Position numbers and translations under genes: made by a program. The notes under the pieces are model-generated. The model worked only from the letters and a program-made list of their open reading frames with translations, had not been told where the DNA came from and did not search any database. From positions 1 through 64,000 of the forward strand of contig NZ_JAHYBZ010000008.1 of assembly GCF_019430885.1 (NCBI RefSeq): DNA of 64,000 bases, written 5' to 3'. The DNA comes from Roseomonas alba. GTDB taxonomy: Bacteria; Pseudomonadota; Alphaproteobacteria; Acetobacterales; Acetobacteraceae. The first letter of the stretch is position 1, and every line of letters starts with the position of its first letter. This document shows, piece by piece, positions 8,304 to 18,005 of the stretch.

Positions 8304-9389
8304 ATGGGCCAGTTTCCGTTCACCCGCACCACCACGCCGAAGGCCAAGCCGGCTGACGACTCGCTGTCCTTCGGCAAGGTCACCACGGATCACATGTTCC
8401 TCATGAACTATGAGGAGGGGAAGGGCTGGTTCGATCCGCGCATCGTCCCCTATGGGCCGCTCAGCCTGGATCCGGCGACCTCCGTGCTGCATTACGGCCA
8501 GGCGATCTTCGACGGGCTGAAGGCGTTCCGCGGCGATGACGGGCAGATCCGGTTGTTCCGCGCCGATCGCCACGCGCAGCGGTTCAATCGCTCGGCGAAG
8601 CTGATGAGCATGCCGGAACTGCCGGTGGACGTGATCCGCGACAGCTTCGAGGCACTGGTGGGCGTGGATGCCGACTGGGTGCCCCGCAAGGCGGGGACCT
8701 CGCTGTATCTCCGGCCGACCATCATCGCGACGGATGTGATGCTGGGCGTGCATCCCTCGCACAGCTACCTGTACTTCCTCATCCTCTCGCCGGTGGGGTC
8801 CTACTACAAGGAAGGAGTGAAGCCGGTGCGCATCCTGGCCTCCGACGCCCATGTGCGCGCGGTCAAGGGCGGCACGGGCGAGGCCAAGACCGCGGCGAAC
8901 TACGCGCAGTCGCTGTCCGGCCAGGTCGATGCGGAAAAGGCCGGCTACACCCAGGTGCTGTATCTGGATGGCGTGCACCGGAAGTACCTCGACGAGGTCG
9001 GCACCATGAACATCATGGTGAAGATCGGCGACGAGGTGATCACGCCGCCGCTCGCCGGCACCATCCTGGACGGCGTGACCCGTGCCTCGACCCTGCAGCT
9101 GATGCGCGACTGGGGGCTGAAGGTCAGCGAGCGCCCCATCACCATCGACGAGGTGATGGAAGCCGGGCGCAACGGCACGCTGAAGGAAATGTGGGGCACG
9201 GGCACGGCGGCCGTGGTCTCCCCGGTGGGCACGCTCGGCTACAAGGGCGAGGACGTGACCATCAATGGCGGCCAGACCGGCGAACTGACGCAGAAGCTGT
9301 ACGACGCGATCGTCGGCATCCAGTACGGGCGGACGAATGACCCGCATGGCTGGACCAGCGTGGTGAAGGTGCCGGCGGAAGTCGCGTAG
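8304..9389 (+). CDS. ilvE: Branched-chain amino acid aminotransferase
   Basis: A 361-residue cytoplasmic class IV PLP aminotransferase that interconverts leucine, isoleucine and valine with their 2-oxo acids, the last step of their synthesis. The sequence matches the long (type II, about 360-residue) branch: YGPLSLDPATSVLHYGQAIFDG near the N-terminus, PLP lysine K195 in GTGEAKTAANYA, and the phosphate-binding GTMN motif around residue 234. ATG 8304 follows AAGGAA by 8 bases. It is transcribed divergently from the marR-type operon and stands alone. Confidence 0.93.
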   Translation: MGQFPFTRTTTPKAKPADDSLSFGKVTTDHMFLMNYEEGKGWFDPRIVPYGPLSLDPATSVLHYGQAIFDGLKAFRGDDGQIRLFRADRHAQRFNRSAKLMSMPELPVDVIRDSFEALVGVDADWVPRKAGTSLYLRPTIIATDVMLGVHPSHSYLYFLILSPVGSYYKEGVKPVRILASDAHVRAVKGGTGEAKTAANYAQSLSGQVDAEKAGYTQVLYLDGVHRKYLDEVGTMNIMVKIGDEVITPPLAGTILDGVTRASTLQLMRDWGLKVSERPITIDEVMEAGRNGTLKEMWGTGTAAVVSPVGTLGYKGEDVTINGGQTGELTQKLYDAIVGIQYGRTNDPHGWTSVVKVPAEVA

Positions 9390-9452
9390 AACAGGCACTG
9401 AAGGGACGGCGCCCCATGCGCCCCGGCGGGATAAGGCCCTGACGGAGATGGA

Positions 9453-9516
9453 GAGGGGCATTGCCCCTCCCTGTCGCGCCGCGTGCCTTATCGTCGCGCG
9501 CATGGGGCACGGCCCC
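9453..9516. terminator. Paired hairpins between convergent genes
   Basis: Two small GC hairpins of the form GGGGC-NNN-GCCCC sit at 9453-9469 (GAGGGGC / GCCCCTC) and 9504-9516, between ilvE and the convergent lipase-like gene. Neither has a clear T-run, so termination is inferred from position and stem strength. The same hairpin style recurs after other genes in the window. Confidence 0.45.
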
Positions 9517-9524
9517 TCCAGCCG

Positions 9525-11093
9525 TCATCGCCGCCGGCGCACCAGGCACCAGCGTTCCTCGTCCGGCGCCGCGCCGCAGCCGGGCCACCACGATGCCCGG
9601 CAGTACCGGTTGGCCGTGGTGAACCATTCGGCACTCGCGGTGCAGCCTCGCCAATGCACCTCCGTGGTCGCGTCGCGCGACAGGTGCAGCATCTCGAGCC
9701 ACAGGTCGCCGACATCCTCGAGCGTCGGCATCAGGTCGGAGAACCACTCCCAGCGCGCCGGCCGGGCCGGCCGTGCCACGGCGATCGCACCGCGCCCCAC
9801 CGCGCGGCGGTACCCCTTCAGGAAATGCGATTCGAGCCGCACGCCGAAGGCGCCGGGCTGCATGCCGATGATCAGCTCGGCGACCGTCATGTCGCATTCC
9901 TGGGGCAACACCAACGCGGTGGGAAACGCGAAGGCAGTGCCAAGGAAGCTGCCGCCGCGCGCGAACAGGTCGATCTCGAAGAAGAAGCCCACGACGCGCA
10001 TGCGTGATGCGATGGCGGTGAGCCAGGCATCCTCCTGGCCCGGCGCCACGGCGGCCCATTGCGACGCGATGGCGTCCCACACGGCCATGGTCTCGGCCTG
10101 GTCGGGGATGGTCTCGGCCTGGTCGGGGATGGTCTCGGCCCAATGGCGTTCCATCTGGCCGGGGAAGCCGCGGCCACCGCCGGCGCGCTGTTGGGCGATG
10201 GCACGGGCCAGCGTCTCGCGCACGCCGCTCGCCCCCCAGGAGACGACATGGATCAGGGCATGCGGGGCGCCACGCGCTTCGAGATAGGCCTGCAGCATCA
10301 CCCCGAAGCCCTGGGCGACAAGGCCGCCCTGGCTCTGGCCGGTGATGAAGACCTCGCCGCCCCGGCCGGCGTAGTCCGCGGCGTCCCGCACCAAGCGCAG
10401 CGCGGCGTTGGAGACGTATTGCGCCCGCCCCATCGTCAACCCCGAGGCCCAGCTCCGCAGATCGGTCCGCTCGAAGACGTGGGTGCCGGCGATGGCATAG
10501 ATGCGATGCGGCGGCCCGGCGCCGGGCCGGGATTCCAGCACCATGGCGGCGAAGCCACTGTAGCGGTCGGTGACAAGCCGGACCAGCCGGTAGTCCTCGA
10601 GGCCCTCCTCATCCTCGCTCGCCTCCAGCCGCGGCGATGTGCCGGGCCCGGCGTCATGGACGTCGTAGGCGCGGTTGGCAGCGGAGACAGTCGCCGTATC
10701 GACGCGCCACAGCGCCGGATGGCGTGAGCGGCGGTCCTGCAGGATGGCCGCTCCGTCCACGCCGGGCAGATAGGTGGTGGAGGGATGGCCCTCGGGCAGT
10801 TCCAGCTCGCGCAGGGCGCGCAGGTGGATCTGCACCCGCGCCTCGCGCCCCCTGCCCTCGATCGAGGCGTGGACGCGATGATGCGCCAGCACGTCGCGGG
10901 CAAAGGGCGCGAGGCGGGCGAAAGTAAGTTGCAGATCCTGCGTCGGCTCCGGCACCTCGCAGCCGCCGGAAGGGGTGTCCGGGGCCGCGGCGAAGGCGAC
11001 CGCAGGCAGCAGCAGCAGCAGCACGGCCAACCCCGCCTGCCGCCGGCCGCGCGGCATCCGCGCCGCAGCATCGACCTGGCAGCGGCGCTGCAT
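9525..11093 (-). CDS. Exported lipase-like alpha/beta hydrolase
   Basis: A 522-residue protein with an N-terminal signal peptide (RRQAGLAVLLLLLPAVAFA, cleavage near residue 36) and an alpha/beta-hydrolase nucleophile elbow GQSQGG with serine at about residue 254, in an FITGQSQGGLVAQGFG context like class 3 lipases. A gap in the fold holds a tandem peptide AETIPDQ-AETIPDQ-AET (nucleotides about 10086-10142) made by a 21-base direct repeat. ATG 11093 has a purine-rich AGGGGAGAA upstream; longer frames would precede the signal peptide. Probably an extracytoplasmic esterase or lipase; substrate unknown. Confidence 0.7.
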   Translation of the reverse strand: MQRRCQVDAAARMPRGRRQAGLAVLLLLLPAVAFAAAPDTPSGGCEVPEPTQDLQLTFARLAPFARDVLAHHRVHASIEGRGREARVQIHLRALRELELPEGHPSTTYLPGVDGAAILQDRRSRHPALWRVDTATVSAANRAYDVHDAGPGTSPRLEASEDEEGLEDYRLVRLVTDRYSGFAAMVLESRPGAGPPHRIYAIAGTHVFERTDLRSWASGLTMGRAQYVSNAALRLVRDAADYAGRGGEVFITGQSQGGLVAQGFGVMLQAYLEARGAPHALIHVVSWGASGVRETLARAIAQQRAGGGRGFPGQMERHWAETIPDQAETIPDQAETMAVWDAIASQWAAVAPGQEDAWLTAIASRMRVVGFFFEIDLFARGGSFLGTAFAFPTALVLPQECDMTVAELIIGMQPGAFGVRLESHFLKGYRRAVGRGAIAVARPARPARWEWFSDLMPTLEDVGDLWLEMLHLSRDATTEVHWRGCTASAEWFTTANRYCRASWWPGCGAAPDEERWCLVRRRR

Positions 11094-11269
11094 CAGGTTC
11101 TCCCCTCTCTCCGGCCCGCGCCCACAACGCCTCACACCAGGCGCCGTTGTCATCTCGCCGGGCACTGTGTCGAGAATGCGGAGGTCATGCCGCGCCTGCG
11201 AAGCCGGGGGGTCGCCGCGCGGCTTCCGCGGCTGCACAATGGTGCGAACACGCGACGGGAATCCCTCCG

Positions 11270-13570
11270 ATGGACGACATGAAGCACCCACCCACCGAGG
11301 ACACGCGGACGGCCCGCGTGACGGGGGAAGAAGCGCTGGCGATGCATGCCGAGGGCCGTCCAGGCAAGCTCGAGATCCGGCTGACCAAGCCGCTGATCAC
11401 CGCGCGCGACCTGTCGCTCGCCTATTCCCCGGGCGTCGCGGAACCCTGCCTGCACATCCATCGGGATCCGAAGCTCGCCTATGACTATACGGCGAAGGGC
11501 AATTTCGTCGCCGTCATCTCGAACGGCACGGCGGTGCTGGGGCTCGGCAATCTCGGCGCGCTGGCGTCGAAACCGGTGATGGAAGGCAAGGCCGCGCTGT
11601 TCAAGCGGTTCGCCGATGTCGATTCCATCGACCTCTGCGTCGATACCGAGGATGTGGACGCCTTCGTCAATTCCATCCGCTACCTCGGCCCATCCTTCGG
11701 CGGCATCAATCTCGAGGACATCAAGGCGCCGGAATGCTTCGTCATCGAGCAGCGCCTGCGCGAGCTGATGGACATCCCGGTCTTCCATGACGACCAGCAT
11801 GGCACGGCGATCGTCGCCGCGGCGGGGCTGATCAACGCCATCCATCTGACCGGGCGCGACATCAAGACGACGCGCCTCGTCATCAACGGCGCCGGCGCAG
11901 CGTCCATCGCCTGCGCCGAGCTGGTGAAGGCGATGGGCATGCGCCCGGAGAACGTCATCCTCTGCGACACCAAGGGCGTCATCTGGCGTGGCCGCACGGA
12001 AGGCATGAACCAGTGGAAGTCGGCGCATGCGACGGCAACCGAGGCGCGGACCCTCGCCCAGGCTCTGGACGGCGCGGATGTCTTCTTCGGCCTGTCGGTT
12101 AAGGGCGCGCTGACGCCCGACATGGTGCGCGCCATGGCGCCGAAGCCGATCATCTTCGCCATGGCCAACCCGGACCCCGAGATCACGCCGGACGAGGCGC
12201 GTGCCGCACGGCCCGACTGCATCATCGCCACCGGGCGCTCGGACTATCCCAACCAGGTGAACAACGTCCTCGGCTTCCCCTTCATCTTCCGCGGTGCGCT
12301 CGATGTGCGGGCGTCCACCATCAATGAGACGATGAAGATCGCCGCGGCCGAGGCGCTTGCCATGCTGGCGCGCGAGGACGTGCCGGAGGAAGTGGCCGGC
12401 GCCGGTGCGGGCAAGGCACTGCGCTTCGGGCCGGAATACATCATCCCCAACGCCTTCGACCCGCGGCTGATCTCCCGCGTCTCGCCCGCCGTCGCCAAGG
12501 CGGCGATGGAATCCGGCGTCGCCCGCGCGCCGATCATCGATCTCCAGCGCTATGCGCGCGATCTCGCCAACCGGCTCGACGCGACCGTCGGCGCGCTGGA
12601 GGCGATCGCCGAATCCGTGCGCGACAATCCCAAGCGCGTCGTCTTCGCCGAGGGCGAGGAGGAGAAGGTCATCCGCGCAGCCATCGCCTTTCGCAATGCC
12701 GGCTACGGCACGCCGATCCTGGTGGGGCGGGAGGACCGGATCAACGCCGTGGCCGCCGCGCTCGGCATCCCGATGCCCGACGGCATCGAGATCCACAATG
12801 CGCGGCTGTCGGACTCCAACCGGCGCTATGCGGAATACCTCTACGCCAAGCGCCAGCGCGAGGGCTTCCTGCTGCGTGACTGCCAACGCCTGGTGAACCA
12901 GGACCGGAATGTCTTCGGCGCCTGCATGGTGGCAACCGGCGATGCGGATGCCATCGTGACCGGCACCACGCGGTCCTATTCGGTCGCGATGGAAGGCATC
13001 GGCATGGCGATCGATCCCGTGCCGGGGCGTGTCGTCTTCGGGCTGTCCATCATCGTCTCCCGCCGCGCCGGCACGGTGCTGGTGGCCGATACGGCGGTGC
13101 ATGAGCGCCCGGATGCCGAGACGCTGGCCGGCATCGCGCGCGGGTCCGCCGCGGCGGCACGGCGGCTGGGGCTGGAGCCGCGGGTTGCCTTCCTGTCCTT
13201 CTCGACCTTCGGCGATCCGCGCGGGACCATCCCGGGGTCGATTCGCGATGCGGTGAAGCTGCTGACCGAACGCGGCGCCGATTTCGAGTTCGACGGCGAG
13301 ATGTCGGCCGATGTGGCGCTGGATCCGGGGCTGCGCGCCTCGCTCTATCCCTTCTGCCGGCTGAGCGGGCCTGCGAACGTCCTCATCATGCCCGGTCTGC
13401 ACGCCGCGCACATCCTGACGCGGTCGGTCCCCAGGCTGACCAGCGCGACGGTGATCGGCCCGCTGCTGACCGGACTGAGCCATTCGGCGCAGGTCGTGCC
13501 GATGCAGGCGGGGGTGAACCAGCTTCTCGACGTCGCCTGCCTCGCCGCACATGCCGCGGCGCAGAAGTGA
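11270..13570 (+). CDS. maeB: NADP-dependent malic enzyme with phosphotransacetylase-like domain
   Basis: A 766-residue cytoplasmic enzyme that oxidatively decarboxylates malate to pyruvate with NADP. The malic-enzyme half covers about residues 1-430: [23 protein letters not shown], and the dinucleotide fold at [15 protein letters not shown]. The C-terminal phosphotransacetylase-like half (about 440-766) is regulatory in this family. Length and order match MaeB (about 760 residues). ATG 11270 was chosen because the upstream frame lacks homology to the family N-terminus. The stop overlaps the start of the DUF488 gene. Confidence 0.93.
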   Translation: MDDMKHPPTEDTRTARVTGEEALAMHAEGRPGKLEIRLTKPLITARDLSLAYSPGVAEPCLHIHRDPKLAYDYTAKGNFVAVISNGTAVLGLGNLGALASKPVMEGKAALFKRFADVDSIDLCVDTEDVDAFVNSIRYLGPSFGGINLEDIKAPECFVIEQRLRELMDIPVFHDDQHGTAIVAAAGLINAIHLTGRDIKTTRLVINGAGAASIACAELVKAMGMRPENVILCDTKGVIWRGRTEGMNQWKSAHATATEARTLAQALDGADVFFGLSVKGALTPDMVRAMAPKPIIFAMANPDPEITPDEARAARPDCIIATGRSDYPNQVNNVLGFPFIFRGALDVRASTINETMKIAAAEALAMLAREDVPEEVAGAGAGKALRFGPEYIIPNAFDPRLISRVSPAVAKAAMESGVARAPIIDLQRYARDLANRLDATVGALEAIAESVRDNPKRVVFAEGEEEKVIRAAIAFRNAGYGTPILVGREDRINAVAAALGIPMPDGIEIHNARLSDSNRRYAEYLYAKRQREGFLLRDCQRLVNQDRNVFGACMVATGDADAIVTGTTRSYSVAMEGIGMAIDPVPGRVVFGLSIIVSRRAGTVLVADTAVHERPDAETLAGIARGSAAAARRLGLEPRVAFLSFSTFGDPRGTIPGSIRDAVKLLTERGADFEFDGEMSADVALDPGLRASLYPFCRLSGPANVLIMPGLHAAHILTRSVPRLTSATVIGPLLTGLSHSAQVVPMQAGVNQLLDVACLAAHAAAQK

Positions 13571-13998
13571 CGGAGGAAGTCCTTACTGTCGGCTATGAGA
13601 ACACGACGCCTGCGGGGCTGATCTCGGCCCTGCAGGACTCGGGCGTGCGGGTGCTGGTGGATGTCCGCGCCCTGGCCAACAGCCGCAAGCCGGGCTTCGC
13701 GAAGACAGCCCTGTCGGCGGCGCTGGAACAGGCGGGGATCGGGTATCTGCATCTGCGCGCGCTCGGGACGCCGGCCGAGGGGCGCGCATCAGTGCGGTCC
13801 GGCAAGCCGGCCGAGATGCGGCGCATCTTCGCCCGGCACCTCGCCGGGACGGAGGCACAGGCGGCGCTGGCGAACCTGTCCGACCTGGCGCGGCAGCAGC
13901 GGGTCTGCCTGCTGTGCCTGGAAGCCGATCCGCAGCATTGCCACAGGACTTTGGTGGCGGAAGCGGTGGGGCTGCCGGTGGTGCATCTGCGGCCGTGA
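13567..13998 (+). CDS. DUF488 family protein
   Basis: A 143-residue protein whose GTG start overlaps the maeB stop (GTGA), so it is probably co-translated. DUF488 features are clear: TVGYENTTPAGLISAL at the start, DVRALANSRKPGF at about 33-45, and the cysteine/histidine segment CLLCLEADPQHCHR near residue 117. The family is widespread and of unknown function. The conserved Cys and His suggest metal or nucleotide binding, but no activity can be assigned. Confidence 0.85.
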   Translation: MTEEVLTVGYENTTPAGLISALQDSGVRVLVDVRALANSRKPGFAKTALSAALEQAGIGYLHLRALGTPAEGRASVRSGKPAEMRRIFARHLAGTEAQAALANLSDLARQQRVCLLCLEADPQHCHRTLVAEAVGLPVVHLRP

Positions 13999-14313
13999 TG
14001 GCGGAAGGGGCTGTGCCCCTCCCCGGCCTCTCCCAGCCAAGGGATCCCACGGCATTCGTGATGACCCAGACGCCTCCGCCGCCGCCCCGGGAGGGGCTCC
14101 GGCCCTCCAAGCGCGCTTCGTGCGCAAGTGCGGGTCTCGACATTGATCCTGCCGTTAGCGCCCGGCGCCAAGTTGAGGTTTCCAAGGGCCTTTCGGCCCT
14201 TGGCGCGTGGGGGGGCGGGGGAGGGCAGAGCCCTTCCCCGTTCCACCGCGCCATGATCCCCGCACCTATGGGGGCCGGCTGCGCCGGAGCAGATCGTCGC
14301 GTCTGCCGCCCTG
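13999..14313. repeat. Intergenic palindromic repeat cluster, family copy A
   Basis: This 315-base gap carries stacked GC hairpins: 14006-14020 (AGGGGC-TGT-GCCCCT), 14092-14110, and 14182-14203 (CCAAGGGCC-TTTC-GGCCCTTGG). The stretch from about 14110 (GCGCGCTTCGTGCGCAAG) through GTTGAGGTTTCCAA at 14172-14185 to about 14240 recurs reverse-complemented at 52859-52983 and in part at 61920-61980. The first hairpin may end the maeB operon. No gene seen. Confidence 0.6.
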
Positions 14314-15096
14314 TCAGTCGATCCCCGCATCCGGGATGTTCAGCAACGCCCCGCAGGCCTTGCAGTGCACGGCGTCCGGTTCATGCCGCTGCAGCCCGCA
14401 GGCCGTGCAGGTGAAGCGCACCTTGGCCGGGCGGAACAGCGCCTGGGCCAGGCGCAGGAAGAGCGTCACCCCCGCCAGCATGATGATGACGGAGATCAGC
14501 CGCCCGGTCGTCCCTGGCAGGGTGATGTCGCCGAAACCCGTCGTCGTCAGTGCCGTGACCGTGAAGTAGAGCGCATCGGCGTAGTTGCCGATCTCGGCAT
14601 TGGTGGCGTGCTGCGTCTCATAGACCACGGCGGTCATGATGAAGACAAAGACGACGAGGTGCGTTGCGGCGAGGGTGGCTTCCTCGTTGCGGCGGAAGAA
14701 GGCGAAGTCCTCCCGCAGCATGCCGAGCATCCGGTAGGAATGCAGCAGGCGCAGGGTGCGCACCACGCGCAGGAAGCCGAGACCTTCCCCGGCGAGCGGC
14801 GCAAGGAAAGACGCGATGGCAAGAAGGTCGGCGAGGGAGGTGAGGCGCAGCGCCTCCCGCCACGGGCGCCGGCTGGCGGCGAGGCGCGTGGCGAACTCGG
14901 CGGCCAGCACCAGGCCGATCACCAGGTCGACCACGCCGATAACGGGGTGACGCGGCAGGAAGGACGTGACGATGACGAAGGCAACCGTCGCCAGGTCGAG
15001 CGTCAGCACCCCGTAGCGGAAGCGGCGGCAGGCGGGCCCGTGGCCGTAGTAGTAGTGATGCAGCCGCGCCCGCAGCCGTGTTGCCCCGGACGGCAT
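14314..15096 (-). CDS. Voltage-gated-type potassium channel with C-terminal zinc ribbon
   Basis: A 260-residue inner-membrane channel of the six-helix ion-transport family. The S4-like helix has arginines at every third position (GFLRVVRTLRLLHSYR, about 107-122). The selectivity filter TTTGFGD (about 186-192) sits between two membrane helices. After the last helix comes CTACGLQRHEPDAVHCKACG (about 230-249), two CxxC pairs that look like a zinc ribbon, an uncommon ending for a small Kv-like channel. Its start directly abuts the stop of the upstream dehydrogenase gene, so the pair is one transcript. Selectivity for potassium is inferred from GFGD. Confidence 0.85.
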   Translation of the reverse strand: MPSGATRLRARLHHYYYGHGPACRRFRYGVLTLDLATVAFVIVTSFLPRHPVIGVVDLVIGLVLAAEFATRLAASRRPWREALRLTSLADLLAIASFLAPLAGEGLGFLRVVRTLRLLHSYRMLGMLREDFAFFRRNEEATLAATHLVVFVFIMTAVVYETQHATNAEIGNYADALYFTVTALTTTGFGDITLPGTTGRLISVIIMLAGVTLFLRLAQALFRPAKVRFTCTACGLQRHEPDAVHCKACGALLNIPDAGID

Positions 15097-15996
15097 TCAG
15101 TCCTTCAGGCCGGAAAGCTCGGCGACCAGCGCGCCGAGCGAGGCGCAGTCGTCGCCGCCACGGCCGGAATTGACCAGGGCTTCCATCATCTGCGCGGCAA
15201 GGGCGGTCGAAGGCGCGAAGACAGCGTTGTCGCGCACCGCGCCGAGGGCCAGGCGGATGTCCTTGCGCATGAGTTCCGCACGGAAGCCTGGCTTGAAGGC
15301 GCGGTCGAGCATGCGCTTGGCGTGGTTCTCAAGCACGAAGGACCGGGCGGAACCACCGAGCAGCGCCTGGCGCATCCGTGCGGGGTCGAGGCCGGCCTTG
15401 CGGCCCATGGTCAGGGCCTCGGCGGCGGCCTGCATGGCAGCGACGATGATGAGCTGATTGGCCGATTTGCAGATCTGCCCCGACCCGGCCGGCCCGAGCA
15501 AGGTGATGGTCTTGCCCACCGCGTCGAGGACCTGCCGCGCGGCGGAAAAGCCGGCATCGGCCCCGCCCACCATGCAGGTGAGCGTGCCGTCGATCGCGCC
15601 CTGAGGCCCGCCGGACACTGGGCTGTCGAGCAGGATGACGCCGCGTTCGGCCATGCGCCGCGCGAAATCCGCCGAAGCCGAGGCGGCGATGGTGGAGAAG
15701 TCGATGACCACCGTGCCGGGTGCGGCGCCGTGGACGACGCCTTCATCGCCGAAGAGCACGGCCTCGACATCCGGCGTGTCGGGAACGCAGAGGCAGACGC
15801 AGGCGGCGCCGTCCGCGGCATCCTGGGCCGAGGGCGCCCATTCGGCGCCGGCGGCGAGCAGCGGCTCGGCCTTGGCCTTACTGCGGCTGCTGACGGTCAG
15901 CGCGAAGCCGGCCTTGCGGATGTTCGCCGCCATGGCGGCGCCCATGACGCCCATGCCGATGAAGGAAACCGGGGCGGGGGGCGTGATGGGTGTCAT
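15097..15996 (-). CDS. NAD(P)-dependent beta-hydroxyacid dehydrogenase (3-hydroxyisobutyrate dehydrogenase family)
   Basis: A 299-residue oxidoreductase with the N-terminal Rossmann motif FIGMGVMGAAMA (12-23), the substrate-binding signature DSPVSGGPQGA (about 125-135) and catalytic lysine in GSGQICKSANQ (about 173-182). Members oxidise beta-hydroxyacids such as 3-hydroxyisobutyrate or tartronate semialdehyde; the exact substrate is not readable. The gene lies upstream of the channel with no gap and downstream of scoAB on the same strand. Confidence 0.88.
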   Translation of the reverse strand: MTPITPPAPVSFIGMGVMGAAMAANIRKAGFALTVSSRSKAKAEPLLAAGAEWAPSAQDAADGAACVCLCVPDTPDVEAVLFGDEGVVHGAAPGTVVIDFSTIAASASADFARRMAERGVILLDSPVSGGPQGAIDGTLTCMVGGADAGFSAARQVLDAVGKTITLLGPAGSGQICKSANQLIIVAAMQAAAEALTMGRKAGLDPARMRQALLGGSARSFVLENHAKRMLDRAFKPGFRAELMRKDIRLALGAVRDNAVFAPSTALAAQMMEALVNSGRGGDDCASLGALVAELSGLKD

Positions 15997-16057
15997 GGCG
16001 GGCTCTCCGGACGGTTCTTGCGGGCGGAGGGTGCCGGCTGGGGCGAAAAACGCAAGG

Positions 16058-16081
16058 CAGGGAGGCGCCTTCGCCTCCCTG
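16058..16081 (-). terminator. Rho-independent terminator after scoAB
   Basis: Perfect 10-base arms (CAGGGAGGCG and complement) flank CCTT. Read leftward, the direction of scoB, the stem is followed by TTGCGTTTTTCG, a T-rich tail. It probably ends the scoA-scoB transcript, so the dehydrogenase/channel pair may have its own promoter between here and 15996. Confidence 0.7.
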
Positions 16082-16095
16082 TCCGGGGCGGCGCG

Positions 16096-16749
16096 CTACG
16101 CCGCCGCCTTCATGCCCACTTCGAACTCGGCCTCGGTCTTGGCGCGCAGCTCATCCAGCGTGACGCCCGGGGCGAGCTCGGTCAGCACCAGCTTCTCCGG
16201 CCCCTTGCGGGCGATCTCGAAGACGCCGAGCTCAGAGACCACCATGTCCACCACCCGCGCGCCGGTCAGCGGCAGGGTGCAGGCCTTCAGCAGCTTGGGC
16301 TTGCCGCCGGCGGTGTGCTCCATCAGCACGATCACCTTCTTCACCCCGGCGACGAGGTCCATCGCCCCGCCCATCCCCTTCACCATCTTGCCGGGGATCA
16401 TCCAGTTGGCGAGGTCGCCATTCGCCGCGACCTGCAGCGCACCCAGGATCGACAGGTCGATATGCCCGCCGCGGATCATCCCGAAGGACTGCGCGGAATC
16501 GAAGTAGCTGCTGGTCGGCAGCGCGGTGATGGTCTGCTTGCCGGCATTGATCAGGTCCGGGTCCTCCTCGCCCTCATAGGGAAAGGGGCCGAGGCCGAGC
16601 ATGCCGTTCTCGGACTGGAGCTGCACGTTGAAGCCGGCGGGGACGTGGTTCGCCACCAGCGTCGGGATGCCGATGCCGAGGTTCACATAGAACCCATCCT
16701 GCAGTTCGCGGGCCGCGCGGGCGGCCATCTCGTCGCGGGTCCAGGGCAT
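16096..16749 (-). CDS. scoB: 3-oxoacid CoA-transferase subunit B
   Basis: A 217-residue beta subunit of the succinyl-CoA:3-oxoacid CoA-transferase type enzyme, which activates acetoacetate or another 3-oxoacid. Conserved features: [15 protein letters not shown] (23-37) and catalytic Glu47 in [11 protein letters not shown], the residue that carries CoA in the mechanism. It follows scoA with a 12-base gap; the two subunits form the active enzyme. Confidence 0.93.
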   Translation of the reverse strand: MPWTRDEMAARAARELQDGFYVNLGIGIPTLVANHVPAGFNVQLQSENGMLGLGPFPYEGEEDPDLINAGKQTITALPTSSYFDSAQSFGMIRGGHIDLSILGALQVAANGDLANWMIPGKMVKGMGGAMDLVAGVKKVIVLMEHTAGGKPKLLKACTLPLTGARVVDMVVSELGVFEIARKGPEKLVLTELAPGVTLDELRAKTEAEFEVGMKAAA

Positions 16750-16761
16750 GGTCCGTCCTCC

Positions 16762-17499
16762 TCAGGCCAGGGATTCGACGCCGGCGGCCGCGGCGGCCGG
16801 GTGCTTGCGCACGGTGCGCTGCTCGATGCGCTTCTCATAGCCGACCGGGCAGACGATCATGCGCTTGATGAAGATGCCGGGGGTGTGGATGTGGTCGGGG
16901 TCGATCTCGCCCGGCTGCACCAGGTGCTCGACCTGGGCGACGGTGATCTTCGCCGCGGTCGCCATCATCGGATTGAAGTTCCGCGCGGTCTTCCGATAGA
17001 CGAGGTTGCCCTCGGTATCGCCCTTGTAGGCATGCACGATGGCGAGGTCGGCGAAGATACCGCGCTCCATCACATACATCTCGCCGTCGAATTCGCGGGT
17101 TTCCTTACCCTTCGCGACCTCGGTCCCGAAGCCGGTCTTGGTGAAGAAGGCGGGGATGCCCGCGCCGCCGGCGCGGATGCGCTCGGCCAGCGTGCCCTGC
17201 GGGTTGAATTCGATCTCGAGCTCGCCGGCGAGGAACTGGCGGGCGAATTCCGCATTCTCCCCAACATAGGAGCTGATCATCTTGCGGATCTGCCGCGTCT
17301 TCAGCAGCAGGCCGAGGCCGGCGTCGTCGATGCCCGCATTGTTGGACACGACGGTGAGGTCCTTCGCCCCGGATTCGCGAATCGCCTCGATCAGCAGGGC
17401 GGGAATGCCGCACAGGCCGAAGCCGCCGGAATGGATCACCATGCCGTCGCGCAGCACGCCGGCCAATGCGGCCTTGGCGTCAGGATAGACCTTGCCCAT
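16762..17499 (-). CDS. scoA: 3-oxoacid CoA-transferase subunit A
   Basis: A 245-residue alpha subunit of the CoA-transferase encoded with scoB. GGFGLCGIPALLIEAI (about 24-39) is the CoA/oxyanion loop, followed by VVSNNAGIDDAGLGLLL. I chose ATG 17499 (MGKVYPDAKAA), the usual family N-terminus; the open frame extends to 17748, but that part runs antisense through tRNA-Ala. The 3-oxoacid specificity (against other dicarboxylic acids) is inferred from overall resemblance. Confidence 0.93.
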   Translation of the reverse strand: MGKVYPDAKAALAGVLRDGMVIHSGGFGLCGIPALLIEAIRESGAKDLTVVSNNAGIDDAGLGLLLKTRQIRKMISSYVGENAEFARQFLAGELEIEFNPQGTLAERIRAGGAGIPAFFTKTGFGTEVAKGKETREFDGEMYVMERGIFADLAIVHAYKGDTEGNLVYRKTARNFNPMMATAAKITVAQVEHLVQPGEIDPDHIHTPGIFIKRMIVCPVGYEKRIEQRTVRKHPAAAAAGVESLA

Positions 17500-17625
17500 G
17501 GACACTCCCCAATTCCCGTAGCCCTTCGAGGGCTTCTCCCTACCGTTCTCGGCGTCTTGCCGAAAGAGGCAAACCCCCCCTTGCGGGGTCCGAGGAGCGA
17601 GGTTATACCCCGCGCCTCTTCCCGG

Positions 17626-17701
<76 letters not shown>

Positions 17702-18005
17702 CCCCCAACTTTCTTCAAAGAAATCAGTAGGTTATAGCCTGTTTCCATACAGGCTTTCCCTACATCTTTGAGGCTCGATTAGGCGGTCCGTCAGGGCCGC
17801 CAATCGAATGCCCGAAGCCCCCGCGACCAATACGCCTCAAACAGTCTCCCTGCCCGGACGTAGACCGCCGGGGAGAACAGAGGACAAGATCGACGGCATC
17901 ATCGCCACTGTGAACGCGCTGACCTGGGTGATCGCCGCCACACTGCGCGAAAGCGATTATGCGAAGCGGCCGCTGCGAGTGCTTACGTGACGCTCGGACG
18001 CGCTC
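17702..18005. other. Junction between tRNA-Ala and island; possible 60-residue frame
   Basis: Base composition drops just after the tRNA (CTTTCTTCAAAGAAATCAG). One short open frame, 17808-17990 on the plus strand (MPEAPATNTPQ...), has no recognisable domain and no convincing ribosome-binding site. An inverted repeat (AGCCTGTTTCCATACAGGCT, about 17737-17756) could be a tRNA-distal terminator. Confidence 0.35.

Noticed and set aside
11150-13552. 800-codon open frame antisense to maeB
   Set aside because: It mirrors maeB almost exactly. High GC with G/C-ending codons leaves the antisense frame free of stops; composition is His/Arg/Gly-rich and no domain is seen.
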